Shown here in pieces: positions 43,997 through 55,380 of a stretch of DNA of 64,000 nucleotides. A program made the position numbers and the translations under genes. The stretch's first letter is position 1. Each line of letters starts with the position of its first letter. The notes under the pieces are model-generated. The model saw only the letters and a program-made list of their open reading frames with translations. It was not told the origin of the DNA and ran no database searches. Source of the stretch: Planoprotostelium fungivorum (taxonomy: Eukaryota; Evosea; Variosea; Cavosteliida; Cavosteliaceae); NCBI GenBank assembly GCA_003024175.1, contig MDYQ01000079.1, forward strand, positions 1 through 64,000. Direction: 5' to 3'.

Positions 43997-46085
43997 TTAT
44001 TTCTCTCTCGTTACACCCCGATCATGAGGCAGACGAACAGACAGAGTCGACATCTCATCACCGTCTACGTGAAATCTGAACGGCTTTATAGGATGTCTAC
44101 GTCCTCTCTTCACCTTCTGATGCAGCCGTTGTTCGTGTCTGCCACGTAGACTTGATCTCTCATGAGAGCTAAAGCCGAAGGATGATACAACCTGCACGTG
44201 TCTCTTTTTCCATCTATCTTTCCATTGTCTGTCTTCAGAAGGTCAGCTGTCACCGTCTTCGCAGGAGCTGCGGTCACCTGTCCAAAGAGGGTTGTCACGG
44301 TGTTTGTGTTCGTGTCGATGCATTTGATCTTGTTGTTGTACGTGTCGGCAACGAATAAGCGATGATCATTCAGTTTGAGAAGAGCCGTGGGGTGTTGGAA
44401 TCTGGCCTCTCTGCCTCCACCATCGACATCACCTGCTCTACGTCGACAAGAGGTGAAAGTTGAAGTACGTACCGTACGCAAAGAGGTTGATGGGGTAGTC
44501 TGGGTCTCCTCCAGCCAGGGTGAAGGTGTAGTTTTCCTCGAAATTTACCCCCCTGACGCTGCTGCTCTCTGCATCTGCTACGTACAGTACGTCTCCCCGT
44601 GAATTCAAGCACAGACCTGTTCATCGTCACTTACTTCGTCTCAACGAAAGCAAACCTGAAGGTTGGGCCCAGTCAGCAGATTCGATCTTGACTCTATTGT
44701 TCAGACTCCTCTCCTGCCCCGTCCCACTGATTCTCCACGTCTTTCCATCTTTGAGATCGTGTCGCCAGATCTATACACTCTTCAGTTGTCTCATGAGGTG
44801 ATGATGATGATGATCGTCGATCATATATAGATGATACAGTCACTCGAAGATCGTGATGACGATGATGTCGATGTCGATCACCTGATGACTTCCAGCCATG
44901 GCAACGAAGAGACCTTCTTTGTCTCTCTTGTCCATGCAGACGTCCCAAGGACTCGCCATTCGCTGCTCCTTTCCGTATTTTCCTCCGATCAGATCATCAC
45001 CACGCGTTCCATCACCTGATCTTCTAAATTTTCGTCTTCAAAGAAAGAATCACCAGCTATCGTTGTCACGTGACCTGCAGACAAGTCGACTCTTCTCAGA
45101 GAATGATTCCGAGTGTCTGATCGTTTGTGTCATCATCGCACGTCCATCGCGATCATCATCATCACCTGCCACATAGAGATGATCGCGCGTGTCATCGTAA
45201 CAGATGCCTTGCTGTCGGTTGAACGCAACACTCGTCAGATTACCATCCGAAAAGCCTCTCTCCCCGCTGCCGATCACGTCGATGACTTCACCATCTGCAC
45301 GAACTACAAAGATCTTGTTCTGGCCGCTGTCCGAAACAAAGAGTCTTTGTCTCTCATGATCCACCGCGAGTTTTCCTGATGGAGACGTCATCACATCATC
45401 CAGTGATGATTCAACCCGGACGTGATGGAAGACACGGATGGATCACCTGGAGAGATGAAGAGAGGAGGTGATGTGATGTCGCTCTGTTCGTCTGTCTGTC
45501 GATGGAGTGGTGCTTCATCGATGAGTCCCTTCTGTCTATAATACCCCAAGCACTCCCGAAGGAAACTCCTCATCTCTTGCATCTTTCCTTCTCCCTCCCA
45601 CTTTTAGACGTCAGATCATATGTCGTGGATGATGTCATATCGACCCACTTTATAGAGGAGGTTACCTTCTGGGCTAATGACGATGAAGGTCGGCCAGCAT
45701 CGGACTCCAAACGATTTCCACACTTGTCGATCGACATCATGCACTACGGGTTGTGTCATACCGGTATTCTTCAAGAACATGCGGAGCGTCTCTTCCTCCC
45801 TCTCTGAAGGAAATTTTGGACTGTGTACGCCCAAGAAGACCATGCCTTCATCGTCTTTGAACTCTTTTCTCAAGATGGATGTCTCTTCTTCACTGTGATG
45901 ACAGTTGATGCAACTGTGTCGAGATTAGAGGGACACGATGTATAGTGACAGAGCAGTCACCATGATGTCCAAAACTCCAACAGGAGTAATTTTCCCTTCA
46001 ATGAATCGATGTATAGTGGTTCTTCATCTTTCGTATTCAGCCATTTGTTTCCATAACCAAAGCTGACTGGACTAGCGATTGTCAT
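43997..46085 (-). CDS. NHLRC2: NHLRC2-like protein (thioredoxin fold + NHL propeller)
   Basis: The N-terminal thioredoxin-like domain has LLLEFWTS and CCINCHHSEEETSIL (the CCINC motif split by an intron at about 45900), FLGVHSPKFPSEREEE and GVRCWPTFIVISPEG. NHL repeats follow: DHERQRLFVSDSGQNKIFVV, GFSDGNLTSVAFNRQQGICYD, LNDHRLFVADTYNNKIKCID and ALALMRDQVYVADTNNG. The product is about 550 residues with an end reading FHVDGDEMSTLSVRLPHDRG. About 11 exons. The domain order and the CCINC motif fit NHLRC2 specifically. One intron region near 44790-44880 is a GATGATGATG simple sequence. Confidence 0.9.
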
Positions 46086-46532
46086 CTTTGTATGGAATCT
46101 TGAATCTTGCACCTGTCTTGTGATGTAACATCCAACTTCCAGACGGTGTGTCTTAATTGTGAATCCCCCTGAGAGCTAGAAGACATGCGATGATTCCAGA
46201 GAATATCTCTGCTGACTCGAACATCACTGGATGTTCCGTTCCAACATCTCTCAAAGGACTGATGACGTATACGACGAGTGAAATTCGGTTTTGTGTGGGA
46301 GAAGATGAGTCGGAGCATCTGTTTCCATCGATGATGATTGTGATGTGATTGAAACAGACGTTCACGTGACCCAGCGTATTACAATTCATTTCATGAATAC
46401 GTGCATCATCAGCACATTCGACGAATCATCCACGATGATCACGGGAGCCACCACACCTTCAGCATAGGGAGACACTCGATAGACGAAGACACTGAAGGAT
46501 GTCTTTGTCTCCTGAGCTTCTCGTCCGCAAAA

Positions 46533-47561
46533 ATGCGTGTTCCTGTCTGTCAGGATCCTGACACAAAGGAGATCAAGACTATTTCCGAACCCGCTTTTCG
46601 GTGTTCATTTCAAGCCAGGAGAGAAGATGAACAGCAGAACCCTATCTTCATCCTCTTTGTACTCACGGCAGCTCTCGCCGACGACTTCCAGAATGCCATC
46701 TTGACCACCCACAATCAGATGAGGGCGAAATACAATCTAGCACCTCTCACTTGGTCGGCAGCCGCAGCGAATGTCTCCCAGACTTGGGCCTCCGTGAGAG
46801 ATCACATCACATTAGATTATCCTCGTGTCTAATATGCCTGATCAGAAATGTGGATGGGCACACAACTCAAACAGATCTGGATTCGGAGAGAACATCTACG
46901 GCGGCTCAGGAGGCGCCGTCACAACTTCAGATCTTTCGGGTGCCGTAAATAGCTGGAACAGTGAAGAAGCCAACTACGACTGCAACACCAACACATGTGC
47001 GAGCGGTGAAGTCTGTGGACACTTCACTCAGGTACATCACTCTCTTTATTTCAACTCTGACCATCTTCAGGTAGTTTGGCGATCGACAACTGCCGTCGGT
47101 TGTGGTTGGGCCGCTTGCACCACTGGTTCACCTTTCACTGGCTTCCCTAATTGGAAGTTTGTCGTCTGTGATTACTCACCAGCTGGTGAGAAGATTGTGT
47201 ACATTGTGGAGGTGTGATTCACTCCAACGCAGGTAACTATAACGGACAAGCACCCTTGACTGCGGCACAATGCAACTACCCCAATGCTGCTACATCGGCG
47301 TCGCCGTCCACCAGCTTGACAACATCAGTGGCTAGAACTACTGCATCAGGTAGTGTCACACCTTCCAGCTCGAAGTCGTCCAATGCACCATCCACATCTG
47401 GAAACGCTGCAACATCATCGACCACATCTGGAGGGTCCTCCACTCCTGGTCTGCTGGGTAACGCAACAACTGTTTTACAGACGACACCTGGAACGGCATC
47501 TGCATCATCCTTCACCTTCACCGTCTTACTGCTGTCCATCATCGGCTGCCTCTATGTATAG
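46533..47561 (+). CDS. Secreted CAP/SCP (PR-1-like) protein, probably GPI-anchored
   Basis: A hydrophobic segment IFILFVLTAALADD serves as signal peptide, but the exact start is unsure: the frame is open from 46401, with ATG at 46533 and no intron obvious. The CAP domain has ILTTHNQMRAKYNLAPLTWS, KCGWAHNSNRSGFGENIYGG, VNSWNSEEANYDC, CGHFTQVVWRSTTAVGCGWA and NWKFVVCDYSPAGNYNG, matching the CAP signatures including HFTQVVW. After it is a long Ser/Thr-rich stretch and a C-terminal hydrophobic segment (FTFTVLLLSIIGCLYV) without a charged tail, a GPI-signal-like end. Four exons. CAP proteins act extracellularly; the role here is unknown. Confidence 0.85.
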
Positions 47562-47780
47562 ACGATTGTAACAATAGATCCATGTTCTCCACCTGAAAGA
47601 TGCATAATCAATCATCTTCACACGATCCACCGAATCATCCATGCGTCCCATCTCAGAAACGACAGAGACACACCAATCATCTCATCTCCATCCATCACAT
47701 CACATCGACACAAACATCCATTTCCATCACGATAATGCCGTTGCATCCGTTCCATCTTCACCACCCGTCCCATTTATTTC

Positions 47781-49389
47781 TCACAAATGTCTTAACAGGT
47801 CGTTGTCTTCTATGACACGATTGGCGTTGTAAGAGCCTCCCAGTTCAGAGAGGGTCTTGTTCAAGTTCTCGGAAGGTTCTAAAGGCAAATCGAAGGTGAG
47901 CCTGCCGTTCATGAAGTCGTTGACGATGGGGTTAGACATTCTCAGTGGAGTGAACGTGTTGACCTCTAACTCCTCCGGCGTCTGTTCCTTGTAGGCCACC
48001 ATGAACCTATCGGCCTTAAGAAGGTGACGTGACGGTGTAGACACTCACTTTTGGGTGTAGATGGAGTCCGTGTAGCCGGTTCCAACTCTGACGTCAGACA
48101 GCTGACTTCCATAAGCTGCTTCTAAGAGCTCTTTCCTTCGATAGAAAGCTGAGGAGGTCAGATGAGGTGACGCATGAGGTATATAGAGGTCACCCGTCCA
48201 GTAGGCATAGTTGGTCAAGAAGGCATCGTCTTCCGTGTTCGTGTCTGGGAACTTTTCTTTCACGTGGCTGTGGAGCTGGAAGGGTGAGAAGATGCAGAGA
48301 TGATGATGACGATGAGAAGATCAAGAGATGATGATGAGTCTCTCACCTTAGGTAGGGCAGGGTGGAGGGATACGTGAATGAGCTTCTTATCCAGATCCTC
48401 CTGTGAAAAATGAGAATAAAATACATTTAAAACGATTTTATTCCTCACCCCCATCAACTTGATGGCGTCCTCCATAGGACCGTTGATGGTCGTCTGCTCA
48501 GTTCCTCTCTTCACTTTTTCGATCCAGTTCAACAGGAGCTTCGTACCTGGAAAAGTTAAGAGGTGACGATGATGATGAGGTCCCGACCTCTCTCCATGAG
48601 AGTTTCCATGGTGACACCGAGGGCGGCTTGTTCGTCGATGTAAGGAGAGGTGTAGACGACAGATGTGATGTCGAGACCTGTGGGGGTGAGATGATGGAGG
48701 AGATGGATGTGCATGGGAGTGGATGATGTGGGAAGATGAACACCTGGGGGAGGGGCGTTCCAATGTTCGGCGACGTAGGACTGCTCGGTGTGTTGTTTGT
48801 AATCCACTGTAGATGGTGAGGGGGTGATGTGATGATGGAAAGGGGGGAGGATGTTTGAAGAGACGACCCACTCTCAGAATTGATTTTAAAGTGCTCGTAT
48901 CTGTTCATGACAACGGCAGCTGTCCCGAGGGATCAGTTCATCGTGAAAAGGGGAGGAAAGATGAACGGGTTGAAACATGAAGAAAGAATTCTATGGAGAA
49001 GAAGAAGACAACTCACAGATGACAACGGGTCCCAAGACTGCATTTTGTCCCATCACGGCGATGGAGGCCACAAGATCCTTCTCTTCTCCCTCAAAGGTTA
49101 TCTCCCCCTTCTCATACTTGTCAACAAGTCTGCTGGTCGTATTCATGAATGGATCGAGGTCTCTCCTCTTCTTTGAGCTCAAGAGTTTGTCGATCTCGAG
49201 GGCCAAAGGCAGCTTCTTCTGGGCGAATTCCATGGACTTGGCTTCCTTCTGCAAGACCTCGGTTTTTTTAGATACGATCTCAGCCAGATATGTTTCGGTG
49301 CTCGACTTCCTGTTGGCAATCTGGGGTAATCTGGTTAATCCAGACAGGCGACATAGAGTCGATCTCTGAGCTAAAACTCGCAGCATCAT
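47781..49389 (-). CDS. Mitochondrial-targeted protein, unknown
   Basis: The start MMLRVLAQRSTLCRLSGLTR is a typical mitochondrial presequence. Then TETYLAEIVSKKTEVLQKEA and DLDPFMNTTSRLVDKYEKGE form long helices. Later exons have HSEQSYVAEHW-type sequence, SVVYTSPYIDEQAALGVTME, LLLNWIEKVKRGTEQTTING, FYRRKELLEAAYGSQLSDV and EELEVNTFTPLRMSN, ending IEDNDLLRHL. About 330 residues in about 10 exons. It may be a lineage-specific subunit of a respiratory or ribosomal complex. It shares an 81-bp divergent promoter with the HemW gene, also mitochondrial by its N-terminus. Confidence 0.68.
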
Positions 49390-49470
49390 GATATCTGATC
49401 TGATGTGATCTCCGAAATTTATAGAAAATGAAACTACAACGAAAAATTCGGACAGGGTGATGATCACACG

Positions 49471-51253
49471 ATGTTGAGAAGATGGTCGATCGACCTCTCC
49501 AGATCGTGGAGATTGACACAGAAACGAAAGCCTTTATCTTACAGGAGATATCAATCGGAGGTGTCGATCTATGTGCATTGGCCATTCTGTTCGCAGATAT
49601 GTCCATACTGTGATTTCAACAAATACCTTGACCCGAGAAAACTCAATATGACACATTCGAAATACGATCAACATGAAGATCGAATGATCAAGTGGGTGAT
49701 CATCCATCACCCACCCCCTTGACCGAGGCTTCAGGTGTCTTACAAGTGAATTGGAACACTTCATGAAGGAAAAATCGACAGAAAAAGCTGGCGATCTCTC
49801 CGTTGTCAGTGTCTACTTTGGAGGAGGCACACCCTCTCTCGCGCGGCCCAAAATGGTCGGAGACATCTTGTCCACCGTCAAACGGCATGCCAACATGACA
49901 TCCGATGTCGAGATCACATTGGAGGCCAACCCAAAGGTGATCCGATGCAGTTGCATCATCTCGCCACCTTCGATCATCGAATCACGTTTCAGGTCATCAA
50001 TTCTCATCTCACGTAGGATTGCCTCACGTCTCATTCATTAGAAGATTTCAAGACGGAAGGCATCAACCGTGTCTCTCTCGGCGTCCAATCCATCATCGAT
50101 GATGATCTCAAACACCTCGGTCGCTTTCACTCTTCTCAAGAGGTGAAATTCCACTGAAATCTCGCGACTGACACCATCAGTCTAGAGAAGCCATCGATAC
50201 GTGTCAAAAATTGTTCGACAGCGTCAGCGTGGATCTTATCTGTGGCAGACACCAGCAGAAGCCTTCTCAGTGGAGAGAAGAATTGAGACAAGTGTTGGAT
50301 CTCCACTGTGACCACCTATCCATCTACAACTTGACGATCGAAAAAGGCACAAAATACGATCGAATGAAGCAAGAAGGAAAACGTGAGCCATCGTGCATGA
50401 TGCATCACGACTGATCGTCAAGTCTCATTACCCGACGAAAATGAGTCACTCGAGATGTATAGAGACAGCCGCAGTATCTGCCAAGAGTTTGGACTGAAGC
50501 AGTACGAGGTCAGCAGTTACGGCCGCGACGGACACCGATCCAAGTGATGATATCAGTCGTGATATCTCTGACGGTAAAGGCACAACTTGCACTATTGGAA
50601 GGGAGGGAGTTACATTGGAATTGGACCGGGAGCGTGTGGTAGATGGATCGACACAAGTGGAGAAGTCTACGAGATGAAACAAGTGAGACACCTTCACGAT
50701 CATCATCCATCGCATGTCGTCATCATCATGATCATCATTCTTCGCTGTGTCGTGATGGTGACCCGTGATCACGAGTCATCGTCATCATCATCAAAAGTCT
50801 TCACGAGCTGTCTATCTCCATCTTACCATTCCAACGATACAAACGATCTCAAACAACAACAGATGAAACATCCAACCCAATGGATGAAGTCAGTCGAGTC
50901 CATTGGACACGGAACACAAGACAGAATTCGATTAGAACCTTCCGAAATCATACAAGAATACATTCTATTCAACATGAGAAAAGTGATTTAAATCCGTCTA
51001 CAACGAGACGAAAGACTGACGACGAGAAGGTGGAGGGAATCAAGAGGAGAGAGTTTGAAGAGAGATTTAAGAGGGAATTGAAAGACGTCTTTGGTGTGAT
51101 GACAGAGGCCATGAGGGAAGAAGGTGAGGGAGAGGATAGAAGAGGAACTGAAAGGGGGTAGGACTTATCGTTGTGGATGAAGAAGGTGTGAGGGCGACAG
51201 ATAGAGGGAGGGAAGTGTTGGATGCCATCATGGACAGGATAAAGATCTCATGA
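49471..51253 (+). CDS. RSAD1: HemW/RSAD1-like radical SAM protein
   Basis: The N-terminus is basic (MLRRWSIDLSRSWRLTQKRK), consistent with a mitochondrial presequence. The radical SAM motif is CSQICPYCDF (C-x3-C-x2-C), which binds a 4Fe-4S cluster. GGGTPSLARPKMV, VEITLEANPK, GINRVSLGVQSIIDDDLKHL, SIYNLTIEKGTKY, YEVSSYGRDGHRSKHNLHYW and GIGPGACGRW follow, all HemN/HemW-family signatures. HemW inserts haem into respiratory enzymes and is not a coproporphyrinogen oxidase; lack of the fourth Cys of HemN (the motif ends CDF) supports HemW. The C-terminal region has IIQEYILFNMRK and DEEGVRATDRGREVLDAIM, a winged-helix-like end. About nine exons. An intron near 50681-50840 contains GATCATCATC repeats. 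Confidence 0.92.
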
Positions 51254-51362
51254 TGAGATCGTTCTGTATCCGTACAATTTATTTCATTTTATTGTTTCGG
51301 GCAGACTCAATTGTGATAAATAAAATAGATTCAATTGAATTTTGGGACTGTCATCATGTGCA

Positions 51363-52977
51363 TCACCAAGAGACGAGACAGCCCTTTACTCTCTTCTTTC
51401 CACTCGATAGAGGACCGTTTTTCGTTGGCGTGTGTGACGTTACATCGTAGACGAATGCACTCATGCCACTCCAGCCACTCTCGGGGTTCTCGTAGCAGAT
51501 GGCCATTCGACCTTGTGTGTCTATATCGATGCCGGTGATGCCTGATCCGTATTGCGAATGGGAGTGAAGATAGAAGGGTTGGTCTGATCTATAAAAGAGA
51601 GTCAGAGACTTGAGTGAGAATGATGACGATGTCATACTTCAGATCATGGAAAGTGATATGTCCATAGACATCTGCATAAGTGACGGTCTCCAGCCGTTCC
51701 CAATAATTCATACATTTGATCCCATCTGAAACATCCATCAGTAGATGCCACCGTCGAATTTTACCCCTAGAATCGATAACGGCCTTCACATCGTTGTCCA
51801 TCTTCCTCACATCTCGAACGAAAATTTTACTGCGATTCGCTGCAATGAACTGCATCACGTTCAAGATGAGATCGTCTGTGTTACTCGCGATCACCTCACG
51901 ATCTGATCTCCAGGAGACATCACAAACGGGTGCTTGATGTTCCGTGTTCGTTCGATCTGAGAAGGTGGGACTCTTTAGATGTCCATCGGGCTGTCGGCTG
52001 TCGAAGAGGAAACAATTTACAGAGCCCCGAGAACACATTGTGTCGGCTGGAATCACATCAGATCGGATCATGATGACTGATGGACATCACATCAGAAGGA
52101 TACTGGGAGACTGCTCCCAATGATTCAGAAGAGGTCAAGGACTTCGACTGTGAGACTCTTTCGTTGGACACGTCGATGAGATTGATGGTTCCGCTGGCCG
52201 ATGTCGCCCAGACATGATCGAGGGACCTCCAATCTAGTCCTAGAGAACCTTTCTGATATTCATAGCCTGATCCGGTGTATTCACCCTTCGATACTGAGAA
52301 GGTCAGTTGAGATCGATGGTGAGACGGTGTGATGGTCCATCAGATGATTGAGATCGGTAGACTGGAAATGCAACATGCTTTCGAAAAATCAGCATAGTGA
52401 TAGAACTACCGGATGTTGAGCGATCGAATCGATCGTCACCATTCACTCTGATCTTGTCATCGCCGCAAGCGGCTGCGATAGTGTTTCCTTCATTGTTCTT
52501 TCTCAACTTGTTCACGGCTGCACCTGACTTGATCTCTTTTTTCCTCCTCTCTTTCAACGTGCGGAAGTCCGCAGGGTTAAGAATGGACCGCTTAATGGCT
52601 CATCCGCTAAGAACATCAGAAACGGCGTCAACATATCGGCTCACTCAGAGAGTATTCCATGATGCCTCTAAGGACAGTTGAAGAGAATTTGTTGCGAGCT
52701 CCACATAAGATGGTGTTCTCATTCGTCCACAACACACACTTGTATTCAGGGCTCTTGAACATCTCAGCCACATTCTTTTTGGCTGTTGTGCGAAAGGTAA
52801 ATGGATGATTTCGAACAACATCACTCCTCACCTGAAGTATCCAACAAGATCCCGTATTGAGATGCAGTATCAAAGAGACTATCCATGACTTCCCACTCCC
52901 CAAAATGTCCATCATCCGCGATCGTGTAACGTCCATTCGCTGAATTGTCGTTGTAATACCCCACTTTCCCAAGTCAT
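51363..52977 (-). CDS. WD40-repeat protein, unknown
   Basis: Exons give beta-propeller-like sequence: DDGHFGEWEVMDSLFDTASQ, KCVLWTNENTILCGARNKF, GNTIAAACGDDKIRV, APVCDVSWRSDREVIASNTD, VTYADVYGHITFHDLKY and SGITGIDIDTQGRMAICYEN. The C-terminus reads SSGKKRVKGCLVSW. About 350 residues. The start is uncertain; ATG at 52975-52977 would need a very short (25-nt) intron, and an ATG further inside is possible. The radial-spoke gene stops at 53001, so the two genes are nearly touching. I cannot name the subfamily. Confidence 0.68.
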
Positions 52978-53000
52978 CGACACACACGTACACGTATTCT

Positions 53001-54767
53001 TTAATCCTCCTCAGATTCGTCCTGCTCTTCATCCTCTGAACCCTCTTGTTCTTCACTCTCCAATTTTGTCCTCTGTTCTATCTCTTCCTCCTCTTGTACG
53101 GAAGGGTCCACACACTCTTGAGGTTGTTTTGCTTCCTTCTGAATGGAAGAGGGTAGCTCCGGGGAGAATGGCTTGTCGCTGTATTTGAGACCGAAACCGA
53201 TATAGAGGTTGGCGAAACGGTCGTCCTTGGCAAATGCATGAGCTCCAGGCCACCGATTAGATCTGAGAATGACGTGGGCGAATTTAGACGTGATGGTCGA
53301 TGAGAGTTTGGCGGTCCATGCGTCGTGTCGGCCGATCTGGTTGTCCTCACTGAGATCGGTGAGAAGTCTGGGGCCCATCTCGATCTCTTCTTCGTTCTCA
53401 TCGTCTTCATCTTCGTTGGCGTTGGCTGTCTCATCATCAGATCCGGCGTCTCACAAAACAATCATAGATCACCTTGAGAAGGTCTGAAGAAGGTGCATCT
53501 TCCTTGGTTAAGAATGAAAGGGTAGTGATGCACCCAGTTGTTCATTCGGAGGAGATCGGCGGGGTCCAAACCTTCGAATTCGTGGTTGACTTGGATCTGT
53601 GGTACTTCTAACGCATCGACCTCTTCTTCTTCCAAGTTGTAGTAACCTCTCGGACTGATCACGGTGGCGGCAGTGATGCGAGCGATGACGGCACGGAGGA
53701 GGTTGGCCTCGTTGCCGGGAAAGTGAGGAAACTTGTCTACGCTAGAGGTGAGGTCACCCGTGAAAAATCTTCTGATCTTTCTGGACGCCACGACCTGAGC
53801 GGGTGTAACGTCTGGAAGCAATTCCCATCCCTCCTCAGCTGTCTATGTCAGGTTTCCCGCGCTCACGATCATGACGATGGACTCACCTGACTGAACCCAG
53901 TAAGAGAAACGATTCGTACCACTTCTCTGCTCTGATTCGATCTCGAGGTTGGTTGTCTGAGCGGGCGTCTCCTTCTCAGCGTTCTCGGTTTCACTTTCGC
54001 TGTCTTCGTGTTTGACCTCGTTCTCTTTCGGCTCTTCCTCTTTGGTCGCAGCACCTTCACCTTCCTTGAACTCGCTCTCGACGATGATGTAATCTCTCTT
54101 TCTACCGTAGATCTGATGCAATGATTGAGACACACAGATCGATGTTGATAGCCACCTTTCCAAACAAACGGACGTTCTTCAGAGGATTCGATTCAAGGAG
54201 ACGCTTCATGGACAGCTGCAGTCGAACCGTCTCTTCTCTACCAAGGCCGACACCTCCCCATTCGAACATGGATGATTCTTCGAGCAAGTCCGGAAAGTCT
54301 CCCTCGTTAGGTAAAATGGTCGTGTCTTCACCCTCTAGCAGTTCCAAGGACTAGTGATCGTGTCAGAAGATGTAACAGGACAGCACTCGTCGGCACACCT
54401 TGAACAGATTGCTTCGTGTATTGGCGAGTTTGAGGTCTAACGTCTCCTCTTCGATGTGCTGCATGAGATCAGAATTGCTCACTCGATTTGAAAGAAATCT
54501 CACCTGCAGACCAGACAGCTCTTCCTTTGGAGCGAGTTTAGACGCTTTGACATCACTCGACAAAACCTCGAATTTCGAATAGGCATCGTCCGACTGTTGC
54601 TCTAAGACACGAAGGATGATGTCGGTGAGATGGTCGTAGACGTTGTTACCGTTGCTGTCTGACTTCATCAGAGCGGCTTTCGCGTCATCGATGGTGGAGG
54701 GCAGGGAGATGTTAACGATGGGTGGCCTGAGGCCTCCCGATTTATCGACTGTTTCCATCTGAACCAT
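53001..54767 (-). CDS. RSPH4A: Radial spoke head protein RSPH4A/RSPH6A (RSP4/6 type)
   Basis: The protein is part of the radial spoke head of 9+2 axonemes and is needed for flagellar beating. The N-terminal part has NVYDHLTDIILRVLEQQSDD and SSMFEWGGVGLGREETVRLQ, followed by NPLKNVRLFGKVAI and YGRKRDYIIVESEFKEGEG. The core is NRFSYWVQSGE, RKIRRFFTGDLTSSVDKFPH, FPGNEANLLRAVIARITAAT, NQGRCTFFRPS, TSKFAHVILRSNRWPGAHAF and NLYIGFGLKYSDKPFSPELP, all family signatures. The C-terminus is Glu/Asp-rich, as usual. About 470 residues, six exons. This gene argues that the organism makes a motile flagellum at some stage. Confidence 0.94.
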
Positions 54768-55125
54768 GGTGGCTGATGTGTGTGAAGTTGAATTCAGACG
54801 GCAGTAGACCAAAATCTAAATATAGTCTCATGATTTTTTAAAAAGAAAAGAAAGATGGCTTCGTTGTAGATGATCAATATATTAGCCCAAATGTAACGGA
54901 AACTTGTTCTGATTGATGCCTTTGTGAAGCTTGGAGATAGAGGCCCAATATCTATTCTATCAACATAGCATTGGAGTACATACGGTCAAATAGACGAAGA
55001 GATGAGAAGTATGTCTTACGACTGGAGTTTTCAATGCACATCAGATCTTATGAAAGTTTCGATCTCATCAGTCCCCTTGCGCTGGTCAGACATACGCATC
55101 TCATCACCTTCGAAATTGCATGTAT

Positions 55126-55198
55126 GCCGCAATAGCTCAGTTGGGAGAGCGTTAGACTGAAGATCTAAAGGTCACGTGTTCGATCCACGTTTGTGGCA
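55126..55198 (+). tRNA. trnF: tRNA-Phe (GAA anticodon)
   Basis: The acceptor stem GCCGCAA pairs with TTGTGGC, with A as discriminator. The D arm is GCTCAGTTGGGAGAGC. The anticodon stem TTAGA/TCTAA encloses CTGAAGA, giving anticodon GAA. The T arm is CACGTGTTCGATCCACGTT-like with a standard B box (GTTCGATCC). There is no intron. A run of five T (from 55201) fits a Pol III terminator. Confidence 0.96.
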
Positions 55199-55206
55199 TC
55201 TTTTTA
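55199..55206 (+). terminator. Pol III terminator of tRNA-Phe
   Basis: TCTTTTTA starts directly after the tRNA discriminator base; a run of T is the usual RNA polymerase III stop. Confidence 0.8.
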
Positions 55207-55380
55207 CATCACCACCATGCTGTTCTTTTTGAAGGTTGATCTAGCTCTCACAGTTGGCCGCCAGCCTCTAAGGTGAACACACCCATCGCTACCATGATTG
55301 ACTCATCTGTTGTCTTCATCTGAAAAAATTGCGCTTTCATTTCAGTTATTTTATTCCGACTCGCAGATCCATCATCATCG

